Assembly (NCBI GenBank): GCA_028641055.1
Contig: CM054061.1
Location: 113,902,019 to 113,966,018, forward strand
Direction: 5' to 3'
Length of the DNA stretch: 64,000 nucleotides
From: Alopecurus myosuroides
Taxonomy: Eukaryota > Streptophyta > Magnoliopsida > Poales > Poaceae
Part shown: positions 36,573 to 46,548 of the stretch, piece by piece
How positions within the stretch are numbered: position 1 is the first letter of the stretch
Layout: every line of letters begins with the position of its first letter
Made by a program: the position numbers and the translations under genes
The notes under the pieces: model-generated
The model's database searches: none
Seen by the model: the letters and a program-made list of their open reading frames with translations, nothing else
What the model was told of the DNA's origin: nothing

Positions 36573-37360
36573 AGATCTTGCACACACCCCTATAGATGAA
36601 ACGTGTTCGAGTTTAGATGTAGGCATGGACATAGGGGAGTGTTATCCTAACACATTGGGTTCTCCCTCCCCCCATTATGCCCATAGCAAAAATTCATTGT
36701 GATCTCTCTTTTTCTAATGTTGAATTGTGAGCTTCAATGTTGAGTATTGGCAATGCCCCCAAGATATATCTTCGCGGTTGCATACCATATTCTCTTACAT
36801 GGTGGCCTAGGCCACCAACCTCTTCGTTTTGAAGAGTTGGATCTTAGTTGGGTTCTATTTGTCATTTCATTGCATTTCTTGTGTTTTTCCCTTCTAAGTG
36901 TTCTTTCCTAGGAAAATCCCACTCAATTGGTCTTTTTGTTGGTTTGTTTCTTGCTTTTGAGAGGGATAAGTACTAGTTTCAGTTTGTTGGTCTATCCTAA
37001 GCCATTCTATCAAAAAGCCATTCTTTTCTAGCAGTTGTGTCGTCCATTGAAACGAGGAAATTTCGGATCAGAAGGCATTCGGAATTTCCGGTCCAGTTTT
37101 GTACCAGAATATCCGGGTGTACCGGAATATCCGGTTCAAGTATGAACCGGAATATCCGGTTCGGCGAAAATCATAAAAACTGGAGCCCGACGGGGAGGAG
37201 GCAGTTCTTTCCCTTTTCCCCATCTGCTCCTCTCCACCCCAAAACGCCGCCGCTTTGATTCTTGGCCTCCCGGGCCGTTTCCTCCGCGGGATCTTGAAGC
37301 TTTGGCCCGGATCTCGTTCCCCTCGTCCTTAGGAACGTTTCTACCCAAGCATCTTCCTCC
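36573..37360 (+). other. pol to ORF3 spacer with palindrome cluster
   Basis: No gene. Between 37083 and 37162 there are four copies of CCGGAATATCCGG-type palindromes (ACCGGAATATCCGGTT and variants), the same core as in the LTR. GC-rich leader-like DNA with ccttttccccatctgctcc precedes the ATG at 37361. Confidence 0.6.
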
Positions 37361-39177
37361 ATGGATTCCGGTAATGTTCAATCTCTTTGAATCTTGGTGC
37401 TATAACCCTACCAATCCATGGATTTGCGTTTTTGTTGGCAATGCTTGGTAGAAATTGATCCTTAGAGGTCCCTTTGTATGCTAGATACAATAGATTAGAT
37501 TCACATGTGTACGATCTACTTTTGAAGTCAAGATCTAGATTGATTTTGTGTTGTTTCCGCACTACCGGAATATCCGGTCCACGACTGAACTGGAATATCC
37601 GGGTGACCGGAATATCCGGTTCAGTTTTGAACCGGAATATCCGGCTATGTCCAGTACTGATTGACGACAGCCCAAAATTAATCTTTCCCAGATTTCTACT
37701 TAGATTGTTCCCTGAAATCTCCTCTATTGTTTTTATGCATGATTGTTTCCGTTGCTTGACACTAGTGTACTCATCTTGTGCTATCCTTCTATCATCTTGT
37801 TTCACAGGTGGTGGTTCTGAGAGGCGCATTCCTAAGCGTCCCAAGCAGGTTTCTGTCAAAAACAAGAGGAAGGCTCGGCTCAACTATAAGACCGACATTC
37901 CTGTTCCGGAGTTCAATGTGCTCAGGCAGAAGGATGTCTACCTCGATCCTCGTATTGCTAATATTGATCCTCGGTTCCGGAATCTGGAGCAGTCCTACAT
38001 CTATGCTGATATATATTGTGACTACCGTCACCCTATCCGTGTGATGCAGCCCTTTGACTTTGCTGCTCTCAAGGCGAAAGAGGAGTTTGCTGATGCAGCG
38101 AGTATTGTTGAGCGGTTTGGGCTTGTGAAGCTCATGGAGACCGAGTGCAACTACAACACCCAGCTCGTGATGCAGTTTATGTCTACTCTGGTGTTCAGTG
38201 ATGATATAGTGTGTCGTCTCAAGTGGATGTCTGAGACCACTGCTTGTGAGGCTTCCTTCGAGAGGTTTGCACATCGTCTTGGATACACTTACAGCTCTCA
38301 CCCTCCTATTGGTCGCCGTGTCCATGAGGTTGATAGGCCTAGGAGGGAGGTGGCCATGGCTGAGTTGTATGCTCCTGGATTCACTATTGGGGGCCTTGAG
38401 GGACTTCTTCCCCTCTATGATCAGCTGGTACGCATCTTCAGATCCTTCCTTGTGTCGAGTGGAGGTAACAATGATGCTCTCACCACTCCTTTATGCAACC
38501 TTCTGATTCTGGCTAAGGAGTGCATGGAGGAAGAGGACCCGTCTGTCTCTTATACTGTGGATGTTATGGACATCATCTATCACGAGCTATACACTGCTAT
38601 GATTGGTGGCTACACCATTCCCTATGCTCCATATATCATGATGCTCATCAAGCATGAGATGCGGAAGGAGTACACAGAGTTACCCATGGTTGAGCACAAG
38701 GTCAAGAGGCTGTATATCAAGAGGAAGAAGAAGACTGTTGCTGCTTCTCAGGATGCTCCTTTTGAGGGTGGTCCCTCTATGGGAGGTCCCTCTACTGGTT
38801 CTCAGTCTGCGCCCATTCCTGATATTAGCACTTTGCGCCATGTCAGGAAGCTCTCCTGGTTTCAGCGCAATGTGCTCTGCATGAAGGTGGACATCCACAA
38901 GGAGCAGTACAGGGCATATCGCAGAGACACTGCCATGGCTAGCGCACAGAGTCAGATTCTCCACCACGTGAGTGGTGCTACTGGTGATGTACCTGCTCCT
39001 CTCACTGCTCAGTCTTACTCTGTTTGGTCTGCTGAGGATAGCACTCCTTGGGAGAGCATTGAGGCGGCTCTCCGGTCTACTCAGGATACTACTTCTGGAG
39101 CTTATGATGATGATGAGGAGGATGAGGACGAGGCTTCTGATGATGAGCATGAGTCTGGAGGCGAGTCTGCTGCTTAG
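37361..39177 (+). CDS. SIRE third ORF (env-like position), intact, one predicted intron
   Basis: Exon 1 is ATGGATTCCG (37361-37370), the donor is GTAATG at 37371, the acceptor is TTGTTTCACAG ending at 37807, and exon 2 is 37808-39177. Splicing gives a 459-residue frame opening MDSGGGSERRIPKRPK, with a basic N-terminus, a globular middle (ASIVERFGLVKLME; MSTLVFSDD), a basic patch RLYIKRKKK and a very acidic C-terminal tail. I see no signal peptide or transmembrane segment, so a true envelope function is doubtful; it somewhat resembles putative plant transposon domains. Without splicing, translation from ATG 37361 stops after nine codons, although a frame starting at 37474 stays open through the intron. 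This is the only ORF of the element without a stop. Function unknown. Confidence 0.65.
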
Positions 39178-39756
39178 ACCGTGTTTGGGACGATAGATTG
39201 GTTATTTCCCTCCTTTTTGGTGTCTCGATGCCAAAGGGGGAGAAATAGCTATTAGGTCTACGGGATTTGCATGGGTTCGGGCACAAGAGTATGCTTTTAT
39301 CATTTCTTGAGAGCTTGTGTCCATTTACTCTTTTCGTTTTCGTGAACTTTGTCAGTTTATTGTCTCGTTATAACTATGTGTGCTATTGTGTGTGAGACTA
39401 TGTTGGTTATTTGGATATTATCATGGATTATCTATGTTAGTGGCTATATGGTTATCTATCTTATATGTTGAGATTATTATCTATTGTTGTGCTTGGTTAT
39501 TCTTGGATATATTATCTTCGCACAAGGTATATACTTCTATCTTACTCTCAACATATTGGTGTTTTTGGGTTCGTTGACATGTTTGCTACTTGTTGGAAAT
39601 CACTCCCCATACATCATGGCATCTATTTGCATTTTAGGCAAACAAAAGATATGCATAGAGATAGGGGGAGACATTTCCATCTTATTTCAAACATGTTCTT
39701 GCCAAGGTTTTGTTGCAAATCTTAGTATTGTCATCTAACACCAAAAAGGGGGAGAT
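39178..39756 (+). other. 3' untranslated region with polypurine tracts
   Basis: A PPT-like ccaaagggggagaaa lies at about 39231 and the terminal one, AAAAAGGGGGAGA, at 39743-39755 just before the 3' LTR. Two tracts are a known habit of SIRE-type elements. No other gene. Confidence 0.75.
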
Positions 39757-41098
39757 TGAAAGTGCATTTCGTTTTCCCATTGTTTTGTGTGTTAGTTAAC
39801 AATACTAAGTACATTATTCATCGAGGCGTTAAGCGTGCAGGTGTTATACTTAACATCGGCATCGATCACCGAAAAGTCGGTGAAGTTTGGCCTGAGAGTT
39901 TTGGGACAGAACCCAACCGGATTATTCGGACCGGATATTTCATATCGGACCGGATATTCCGGTTGCTGATGAAGGAGTGCAAAAATGGCTAAGGACTGGA
40001 AGTTTTGCATACTGGAGTCAACCGGATTATTCGGACCGGATTTTTCATATCGGACCGGATATTCCGGTTGCTGATGAAGGAGCGCAAAAATGGCTAAGGA
40101 CTGGAAGTTTTGCGTACTGGAGTCAACCGGATTATTCGGACCGGATTTTTCATATTGGACCGGATATTCCGGGTGCTGATGAAGGAGCGCAAAAATGGCT
40201 AAGTACTGGAAGTTTGGCGTACTGGAGTGAACCGGATTATTTGAACCGGATTATTCCGGAGCAGCCAAATAATCCGGTTGAGATCTGCAGGACTGCATGG
40301 AGCAAGCTGATCGGATATTCCGGTCCAAACTTGGGCCGGATATTCCGGTCCCCTTTTTCCTGCACAACGACTAGTTGTGAGGAGGGGGTATAAATACCCC
40401 TCCTCTTCTTCCCCAAGATCTAGTTCTTCCCCTTAGCATTTATGAGCATTTAAGAACTCACCAAATCTCTCATTACTCCCAATCCCTCCACCCAATCTTG
40501 AAGATCTTTGGAGGATTGAAGGAGAAGGCCCCGATCTACATCTTCACCGAGCCGTTCTTCATTTCCCCCTCTCTAGCTTGAGGGATCTAGCCTAGGGTTT
40601 CCTCTTGTGGAGAACCTAGGCATCTTGATACTTGTTGGTGATTCAAGAAGAGTTGGGAGCCCCCAATTTGGTTGTGGGTGTGTGCCCCAAGTTGTTTGTA
40701 AAGGATTCGATCCCCGCCTCAAAGGGGTTCAATAGTGGAAGGTGAACTAGGCCTTTGTGGCGAAATCCATCGGAGAATAGGGTGAGGCCTTTGTGGCGTT
40801 GAGTAGGCCTTCGTGGCGAGCTCACACCCCTCCAACGAGACGTACTCCCTTAACAAGGAGGAACTCGGGAATACATCGTGTCTCCGTGTGCTTCCATCGG
40901 TTACCTCGTTCCTCCCTCTCTTTACTTACTTGTACTAGTTGCTTTATTTGCTTGCCTTGTCATATAGGTAAATTCTCCATTAGTTGCACTATCTAGAGAA
41001 TTTACTTTTTTGTTAAGCCTAAAACTCTAAGAAAAATTAAAATTGATCGTAGCACCTATTCACCCCCCCCCCCTCTAGGTGCCCATACTTTACTTTCA
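39757..41098 (+). repeat. 3' LTR of SIRE-like element
   Basis: 1342 bp with the same ends as the 5' LTR. It keeps an extra ~20-bp segment around 39937 and a longer C-run near 41062-41073. TATAAATA is at 40389-40396. Confidence 0.95.
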
Positions 41099-41103
41099 AT
41101 TCC
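41099..41103. repeat. Target-site duplication ATTCC (right)
   Basis: Matches 29186-29190. Confidence 0.95.
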
Positions 41104-42928
41104 TACTTACCCAAGTTGCAAGAGGCTCATGTTGAACAATTATAACTAATGTTGGAAACTTTCGAGAACCAACTTTGTATCATCACGAAGTTTGTGTTCT
41201 CTATGTTTGAGTGACTTTCTCAGGTTCATGAGCTTACGGTGAAAGATATCGCCGTGGATCCGAGTATAGTTTTCTTGTTCCTTCGGGAATAATTTCAAGT
41301 CAGTCATGCATGTGTGGACTATTTTTGAGATGGTAGATTGTTACCTCCACTCCTTGATTAAGTTTGCATCCAAAACAGGCCACTGGCTAATTGTATACTA
41401 AAGAGAAGAAGTCCACGAAATTCGTTATCTTTGTATCGTTTTTTCCAACAATGACTCCGATGTGTTTCGTTACAAGTAAACCATGTAGGTGCAACCGTCT
41501 TTCACAAGTTGCTAATACATGAGTTCTACAATCTCACTTATCTTCTTGAGCGTGGGATCGTAGTCCATATCTTGAGAATTTAGTAAAAGTATCTTGTTGG
41601 TACCCGGTGCAACCTCTTTGATCAAACATACCGAGTCTAAGTTATCTACCCACTAACCAGAGCTGAGTCTCAAGCAGCAACGATGGTTGGTGTTTCCTCA
41701 AGGGTTTCGACTTAGGTCCTTTCGCAAATACGACATGATTGATGTTGTGGTTGACACAATTAGCCGGAAGACCTAACGTTGTAATCCTTTGAATCGGTAG
41801 TAACAACCACTCTTTGTGAGGATTCTTGTGTGGCTCATTCTAAACAAGTTTTCCTCGCCGTTCTTCCAAACAAAATTTCGACATTCACTTGATGACTTAT
41901 AGAAGGCTTGTCATGAGCCTGTTGTCGGTATCTAGAACATCAAGGATAACTTGGAAGTTGATCTTTCCATTCTCTCTCTATCAATCCTACCAATCTTTGT
42001 TCTCGTGAAAACAAGTTCATCATGAAAAAAATCTTGTGGTGTTTTGTAACCGCCATTGATTAGTCCCTTTTTCAAGTTGTTTATACCTGAAGTTATGTTC
42101 ATCTCACACATTGTGTGAATTTGTCAGTCACTTCAGCCATGGGGTCTTAACCATGTGGTAAAAGTATTGCTACGTCAAATCCACGATAGGAAAGAGATTC
42201 CTTATTCCTCTCGGTGTTTCAATCCCCGTTGGTTACCCATCCCTATGGTGAGACCAAGAATTCCTCCTTAATTACGGTGTTCCAACATTCCGTGGTTACT
42301 CATCGTCTGTCATGAAGTAACATTCTGATCTCTGGAAAAGTTTTCGACAAACTTTAACGGAATGAAAGTTCCTTCATCTTCCGTGTCCACTCTGAAGAGT
42401 GAACATGATCATGTATAAAAAAATTCTCTAACGCATGAATTACAGTGTGTTCCCGTGTTTCACTCGTCTACGGATATTATGTTTTGGTATCCAAGACAAT
42501 CCTTCCCATCTTGGTATTCTACCTCGAAGAAACCTCTATGTCGCAAGTTGTCCAACCTTTCTTTTCCAAAAGGATTTAAAGTCTTGTGCAAAGCTCATAT
42601 TCTAAATCCTTTCAAGAACCATCGTCCACAAACTTGAAACCTTCTCCTATTTCCTCCGTTATCTTGACGTGTTTCATGCACGATAACTCAACAATTCTTT
42701 ATGAACATTCCTGTCATGAGTTAGCCATGAGATACTCGATCTTCGTGAAGATCAATTCCTAAGTTTTCTCTCCTACCTAAGGTGTAGCCGCTGGATATCT
42801 TCGCAAGTGCTACGGATCAACCTCTTCAAGAAGAGAACCGTAAGGTTCGAGAAGATCGTTCAAACCGGTGTTCCTTCTTTCTTCTCCTTCGGGAATCTCG
42901 GGACGAGATTCTTGTAAGGGGGTAGATT
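41104..42928 (+). pseudogene. Decayed 3' half of Gypsy pol plus polypurine tract
   Basis: No frame longer than about 60 codons survives. The right edge is diagnostic: a block ending TCGGGACGAGATTCTTGTAAG, as at the C-terminal end of many grass Gypsy pol genes (SRDEILV-like), then the tract AAGGGGGTAGATT (42916-42928), then an LTR. It is in the same orientation as the RT remains at 28481-29190 and separated from them only by the SIRE-like insertion, so the two are parts of one element. Confidence 0.6.
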
Positions 42929-44937
42929 TGTAACATCCCTATTTTGTTACATTAGGGTGTGTGGTGTTGTGTTCATCTCATACATGCATGAAACAAAATT
43001 TTAATCATGTTTGAACCAATTTAAATTGTGAATTAAATTGGTTTGAGAAAATCCTACAAATATTGCTTAAAGTGGGTTTCAAAATTTTGCACTGGAAAAT
43101 ATTTCAATTTCACCAAACAAAAATATGGTGTGGTTGAAAATTTGATAGATTTTTCAAATCTTATTTTTGCCAATTTTTTGTTTACAAAAAGGCCCTCAAA
43201 ACAATGTTTTCTGTCCTGTTTGAATAGAGAAAAGGACCTCTTGGTGATTTCCAAAAGTTCCAGGGGTTATTCGAAAGACGGCCTTTTCTTTTCCTTTCTC
43301 CTTCTTCTCCGGCCAGAAGGACGCGGGCAGCGTCGAGGTGGACCTTGCCGCCTCCTGCTTCCACGACCTGGAGGGGATGACCACCCCACGAGCCGTCTGA
43401 ATCATGCTCACCCCGCAGAAACCCCACCCGAACACCTCCTCCCACCCTCTGTCCCTCCCCTCGCGTTTGAAACCCTAGCCCACCGGAGATCCTCCGTCGC
43501 CGCCGATTAACCGCGCTCGCGGTCTCACTGAGCATCTCCATAGGACCACCGCATCCTCCTCTTCCTCCACGAGCACTCGGAGCTGCCGGGATGGCCCAGA
43601 CGATGCTGATTTCACCGTCACCTTCATCACTGGCCGCCGGCCATTTTCTGCACGGCGTCGCCGTTCCCGTGCTTCCCCGCCCTCGCTGACAAGCTCAACG
43701 CACCCACGGTGAGCCCCTAATCCTCCCCATCCTCTCTGATGCATTCCTCGCAGCCGGAATCGCGATCGCGCCGGAGACCCGAGAGCGCCGCCACTCTCCG
43801 AGCACGGCAGCTCGCCGTCGTCGACCTTTAGCGGGTGGCGCCGCCACCCTATGGCTCCCCATTGCCTCCTCTTTGCAGTGGTTCTCAGCGATTTGGGAAT
43901 CGCTTGCCGGTTTTCCCGATTGCATCGCGGCAGTGCCAGTTTGGCCATTGATGATGTCATATCGACGTCAGCCTGAAGTCATAACCCAATTCTCTTATTT
44001 TCGGAAAATGTTTAATAATAACAGAAAAATAATTAATTCTAATAATTTAATAAATAATGTTTTATAGTTCAGAAAAATAAGAGAAAGGTATCAAAATGTT
44101 CAGAAAAATAAACTCTACCTGTTTATGTAATTTCCATACATGTTTGACAACCTTTATTTTTGGACATTATTTTAATATTGTTTAATTCATTTAAAAATGG
44201 GAAAATAAGTTTTATTCAATAAAATTAGAAAATTACAAGTTATATACCAAAATGCTCAAAATGACAAATGCAATCTGTTTATGATATTTTCAAACCCATT
44301 TGAGAAATTAAAATCGTATTCACTTTCAGAATAGCCCGAAGTGCCCCTCCGGGATCTATTTCAGGCTAATTTCAATAAAACTGCATAACGGACATAGGAA
44401 CCCTAGCAACCCAATGAACATGGTTAGGAATTTATTTCTGTGCATTAACTTGCACATGCATACAAATTGTGCATTGCATCGATGCCATGTGTTGATTGTT
44501 GTTCTTCTTTTCGGTGTTGTTTCTCCCTCGGTAGAACGCGACTCCGAAGTGAAGGCCAACAACTCCAATGGAGAATACTTGATCTTAATCGACAAGTCAA
44601 GCACTTATCCTAGAAGACATATCTATTGGTTTTAATATAACCAAGGCAAGCATAACCTCTGATCTGCTCATATATGTTTTCGAACAACATTTGAATATCG
44701 TACTTTGCATTCGACTCCAAAGTATTTGATGCTAGTAGATATAGTTCACCTGTATACTGCATTGCCTCAATATCCCGATCCACTACACCTAGCCGCCATA
44801 GATTTGCTTGTGTGCATCGCTAGAGCCTCATATCTGCTTCGCTTAGCTTTACATGTTTGTTTAACTCTGCTCCATCCGGTTAATGAATCATAGCTGCGAT
44901 AAGCTAATATGATATGATGACGTGGTGAGATGAGCAT
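42929..44937 (+). mobile_element. 3' LTR of the host Gypsy element, interrupted on the right
   Basis: Starts TGTAACATCCCTATTTTG right after a polypurine tract. It repeats the AT-rich, GC-rich leader, AT-rich layout of the other Gypsy LTRs. The leader (43260-43720) is CT-rich with cctagcccaccgg and ends in the donor CACG|GTGAGC (43709-43714). At 44938 the minus-strand Copia begins, so the end of this LTR is probably beyond the right edge of the window or lost. Confidence 0.7.
43262..43714 (+). promoter_or_regulatory. LTR leader with splice donor
   Basis: CT-rich stretch (ctcccaccctctgtccctcc) followed by GTGAGCCCC at 43709. Third case of this arrangement in the window. A clear TATA box was not found. 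Confidence 0.3.
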
Positions 44938-46003
44938 TGTTAAGAATCTAGGAAATTTACAGATTAAATTAATCCAAGTATAAATCACGAGCATGACGTA
45001 AACATACTGATAATTAACCATATTCATGCATACTAGATTGACAGTAGACACATCTACGCAAACTACTAGTATCGCACACATGGAAATAACAAGGGCAGGG
45101 ATAAACGTGTTATACCCTGAGACCGGCCAGTTGGCAGTAGACGTAGCAGTGGCGGCAGCAGTGGCGGCAGCAACAGCGGTGGCGGCCTCAGCAGCAGCAG
45201 CAGCGGCCTCGGTGGCAGCAGTGGCGGCAGCAGCAGCTCGTTCGGCTTCGGTGGCCATGTTGACAATGAGGTAGTAGTCGAAGTAGACGTACGGCAGCGA
45301 GCAGTCGCGTAGGAGACGCTCCCCAAAAACCTAATCGCCCCTTTCCCGTACAGGATCTGGAGAGGCGGGGTTTCGGAGGCCTGCTCTCCCGTCGGCCGTG
45401 TACGCGGTAGACGGGATGGGATCACCGGAGGCAGCAACAGAGAGAGGAACGACAGTGGGTGCAGAGCGTATGAGTTGTGTGTTTGTGTCCGCCCCCTGAG
45501 ACCTCAATATATAGGGAACGGTCAGCTCACAAATCAATTTGGCATTTACTATAGCCGTTACCACGTAATCAATGCGCCGTTAACACGTGATCAATGCGGC
45601 GTTTTACTGCGCGCGGCTGTTACCAAAATAAATGTGACGCAATAGACAGCAATCAATATGACGTCTCATATTATTGGCGTGTCTGTTGACTTTCCGTTTC
45701 CAACTGCCAAAATAAAGGCATCGGCTCGGCTCATTCCCGCAACCCGCGGCGCGTCGTGACGTGTCGTGGCGAGGCGAGGCGGGCGGAGGAGGAGGAGGAG
45801 CGCGCGTGTGGAACACCTCCACTACTCCTCTCTCTTCATACCAACTCACACTAGTGGGGAGAGAGCTCACCTTATAAACTGGTGCAAAACTCTCCCAACT
45901 AGCAATGTGGGACTAAACTCCCACCATTTGCTATGGCAGCATGGGCCTTTGGGATTAAATAGAAATTGTCTAATGGGCTCTGCAGCCCATCTGAATTTCA
46001 GCA
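44938..46003 (-). repeat. 3' LTR of minus-strand Copia
   Basis: 1066 bp. On the minus strand it starts TGCTGAAATTCAG at 46003 and ends TTCTTAACA at 44938. It carries a TATATAT box (forward 45507-45513), a transcribed leader, an ATG at 45258 and an alanine-codon repeat down to about 45125. The end was set where similarity to the 5' LTR copy stops. Confidence 0.85.
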
Positions 46004-46548
46004 ATCCCCCACCAGATCCCGAAGACCCATGGTGTTGTCCTCTGTTCCATTCACTGTTTTTATATACCGGCATTTTCAGTGGAGACCCGTTAAGGTTGAA
46101 CATCCACCTAGAACAAGTAGCTACACTACATCACAACTGAACAATGAACTATGCCTTGAATTGTTAGTTTGGCATAAAATAGTTTCACTAAATGTCTTGC
46201 CAGTACTAGGCTGCCGAAGGCTGACCCCTCGGGTGGAGCATATTAGTCATACTTCTGGCCTATTCATGAACTTATTAGAGATCACCCAATCTCATAGACT
46301 GTGACCAGCAGTCAGGATCATATAGGTGTGTTCCTCCAAAGATTGCTCTGTAGGATAGCATCTTGCTTATACAAGCCTTGGAACACATTAAGACAAAAGT
46401 CAACCTACCATACAGCTTTTGAGAGTACTGCATCTCCAGTGGAGTGGGTTAGTAAAAATTACTCTCCTCAGTTAACCACTAGCTTGTTTTCCCAGGTCCC
46501 ACTTCACGAGATCTCCGATCACATAGGTTGGGTTACTGCCATGGCAAC
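46004..46548 (-). other. 3' untranslated region and polypurine tract
   Basis: The minus-strand tract GGGATCTGGTGGGGGAT (forward 46004-46020) directly precedes the LTR. The rest lies between the pol stop codon at 46549-46551 and that tract and shows no gene. Confidence 0.7.

Larger units (their letters stand above)
29191..41098 (+). mobile_element. SIRE/Maximus-like Ty1-copia element, complete, 11.9 kb
   Basis: Two LTRs (29191-30510 and 39757-41098) begin TGAAAG and end CTTTCA. The insertion is flanked by ATTCC on both sides. Between the LTRs lie an initiator-Met-tRNA primer site, a long gag with zinc knuckle and coiled coil, a Copia-order pol (PR-INT-RT-RH), a third ORF and a polypurine tract. 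A long gag, a third ORF after pol, and pol motifs such as CNESAIK and DIFTKPLD match the SIRE/Maximus lineage as I know it. Gag has two and pol three premature stops. By eye the LTRs differ at roughly 25 sites plus a ~20-bp indel and a poly-C length change, so the insertion is fairly recent. It interrupts a Gypsy pol. Confidence 0.9.

Noticed and set aside
37474..37807. N-terminal extension of ORF3 from an upstream ATG at 37474
   Set aside because: The translation is made of the CCGGAATATCCGG repeats (NWNIRVTGIS..) and lies between good GT and AG splice sites; the spliced start is simpler.
37361..39177. Naming ORF3 an envelope gene
   Set aside because: No signal peptide, furin-like site or transmembrane helix is visible; only its position resembles env-like ORFs of SIRE elements.
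44767..45258. 163-codon minus-strand frame at the 3' LTR
   Set aside because: The first part is the LTR copy of the gag leader; beyond 44938 it reads into unrelated Gypsy LTR sequence.
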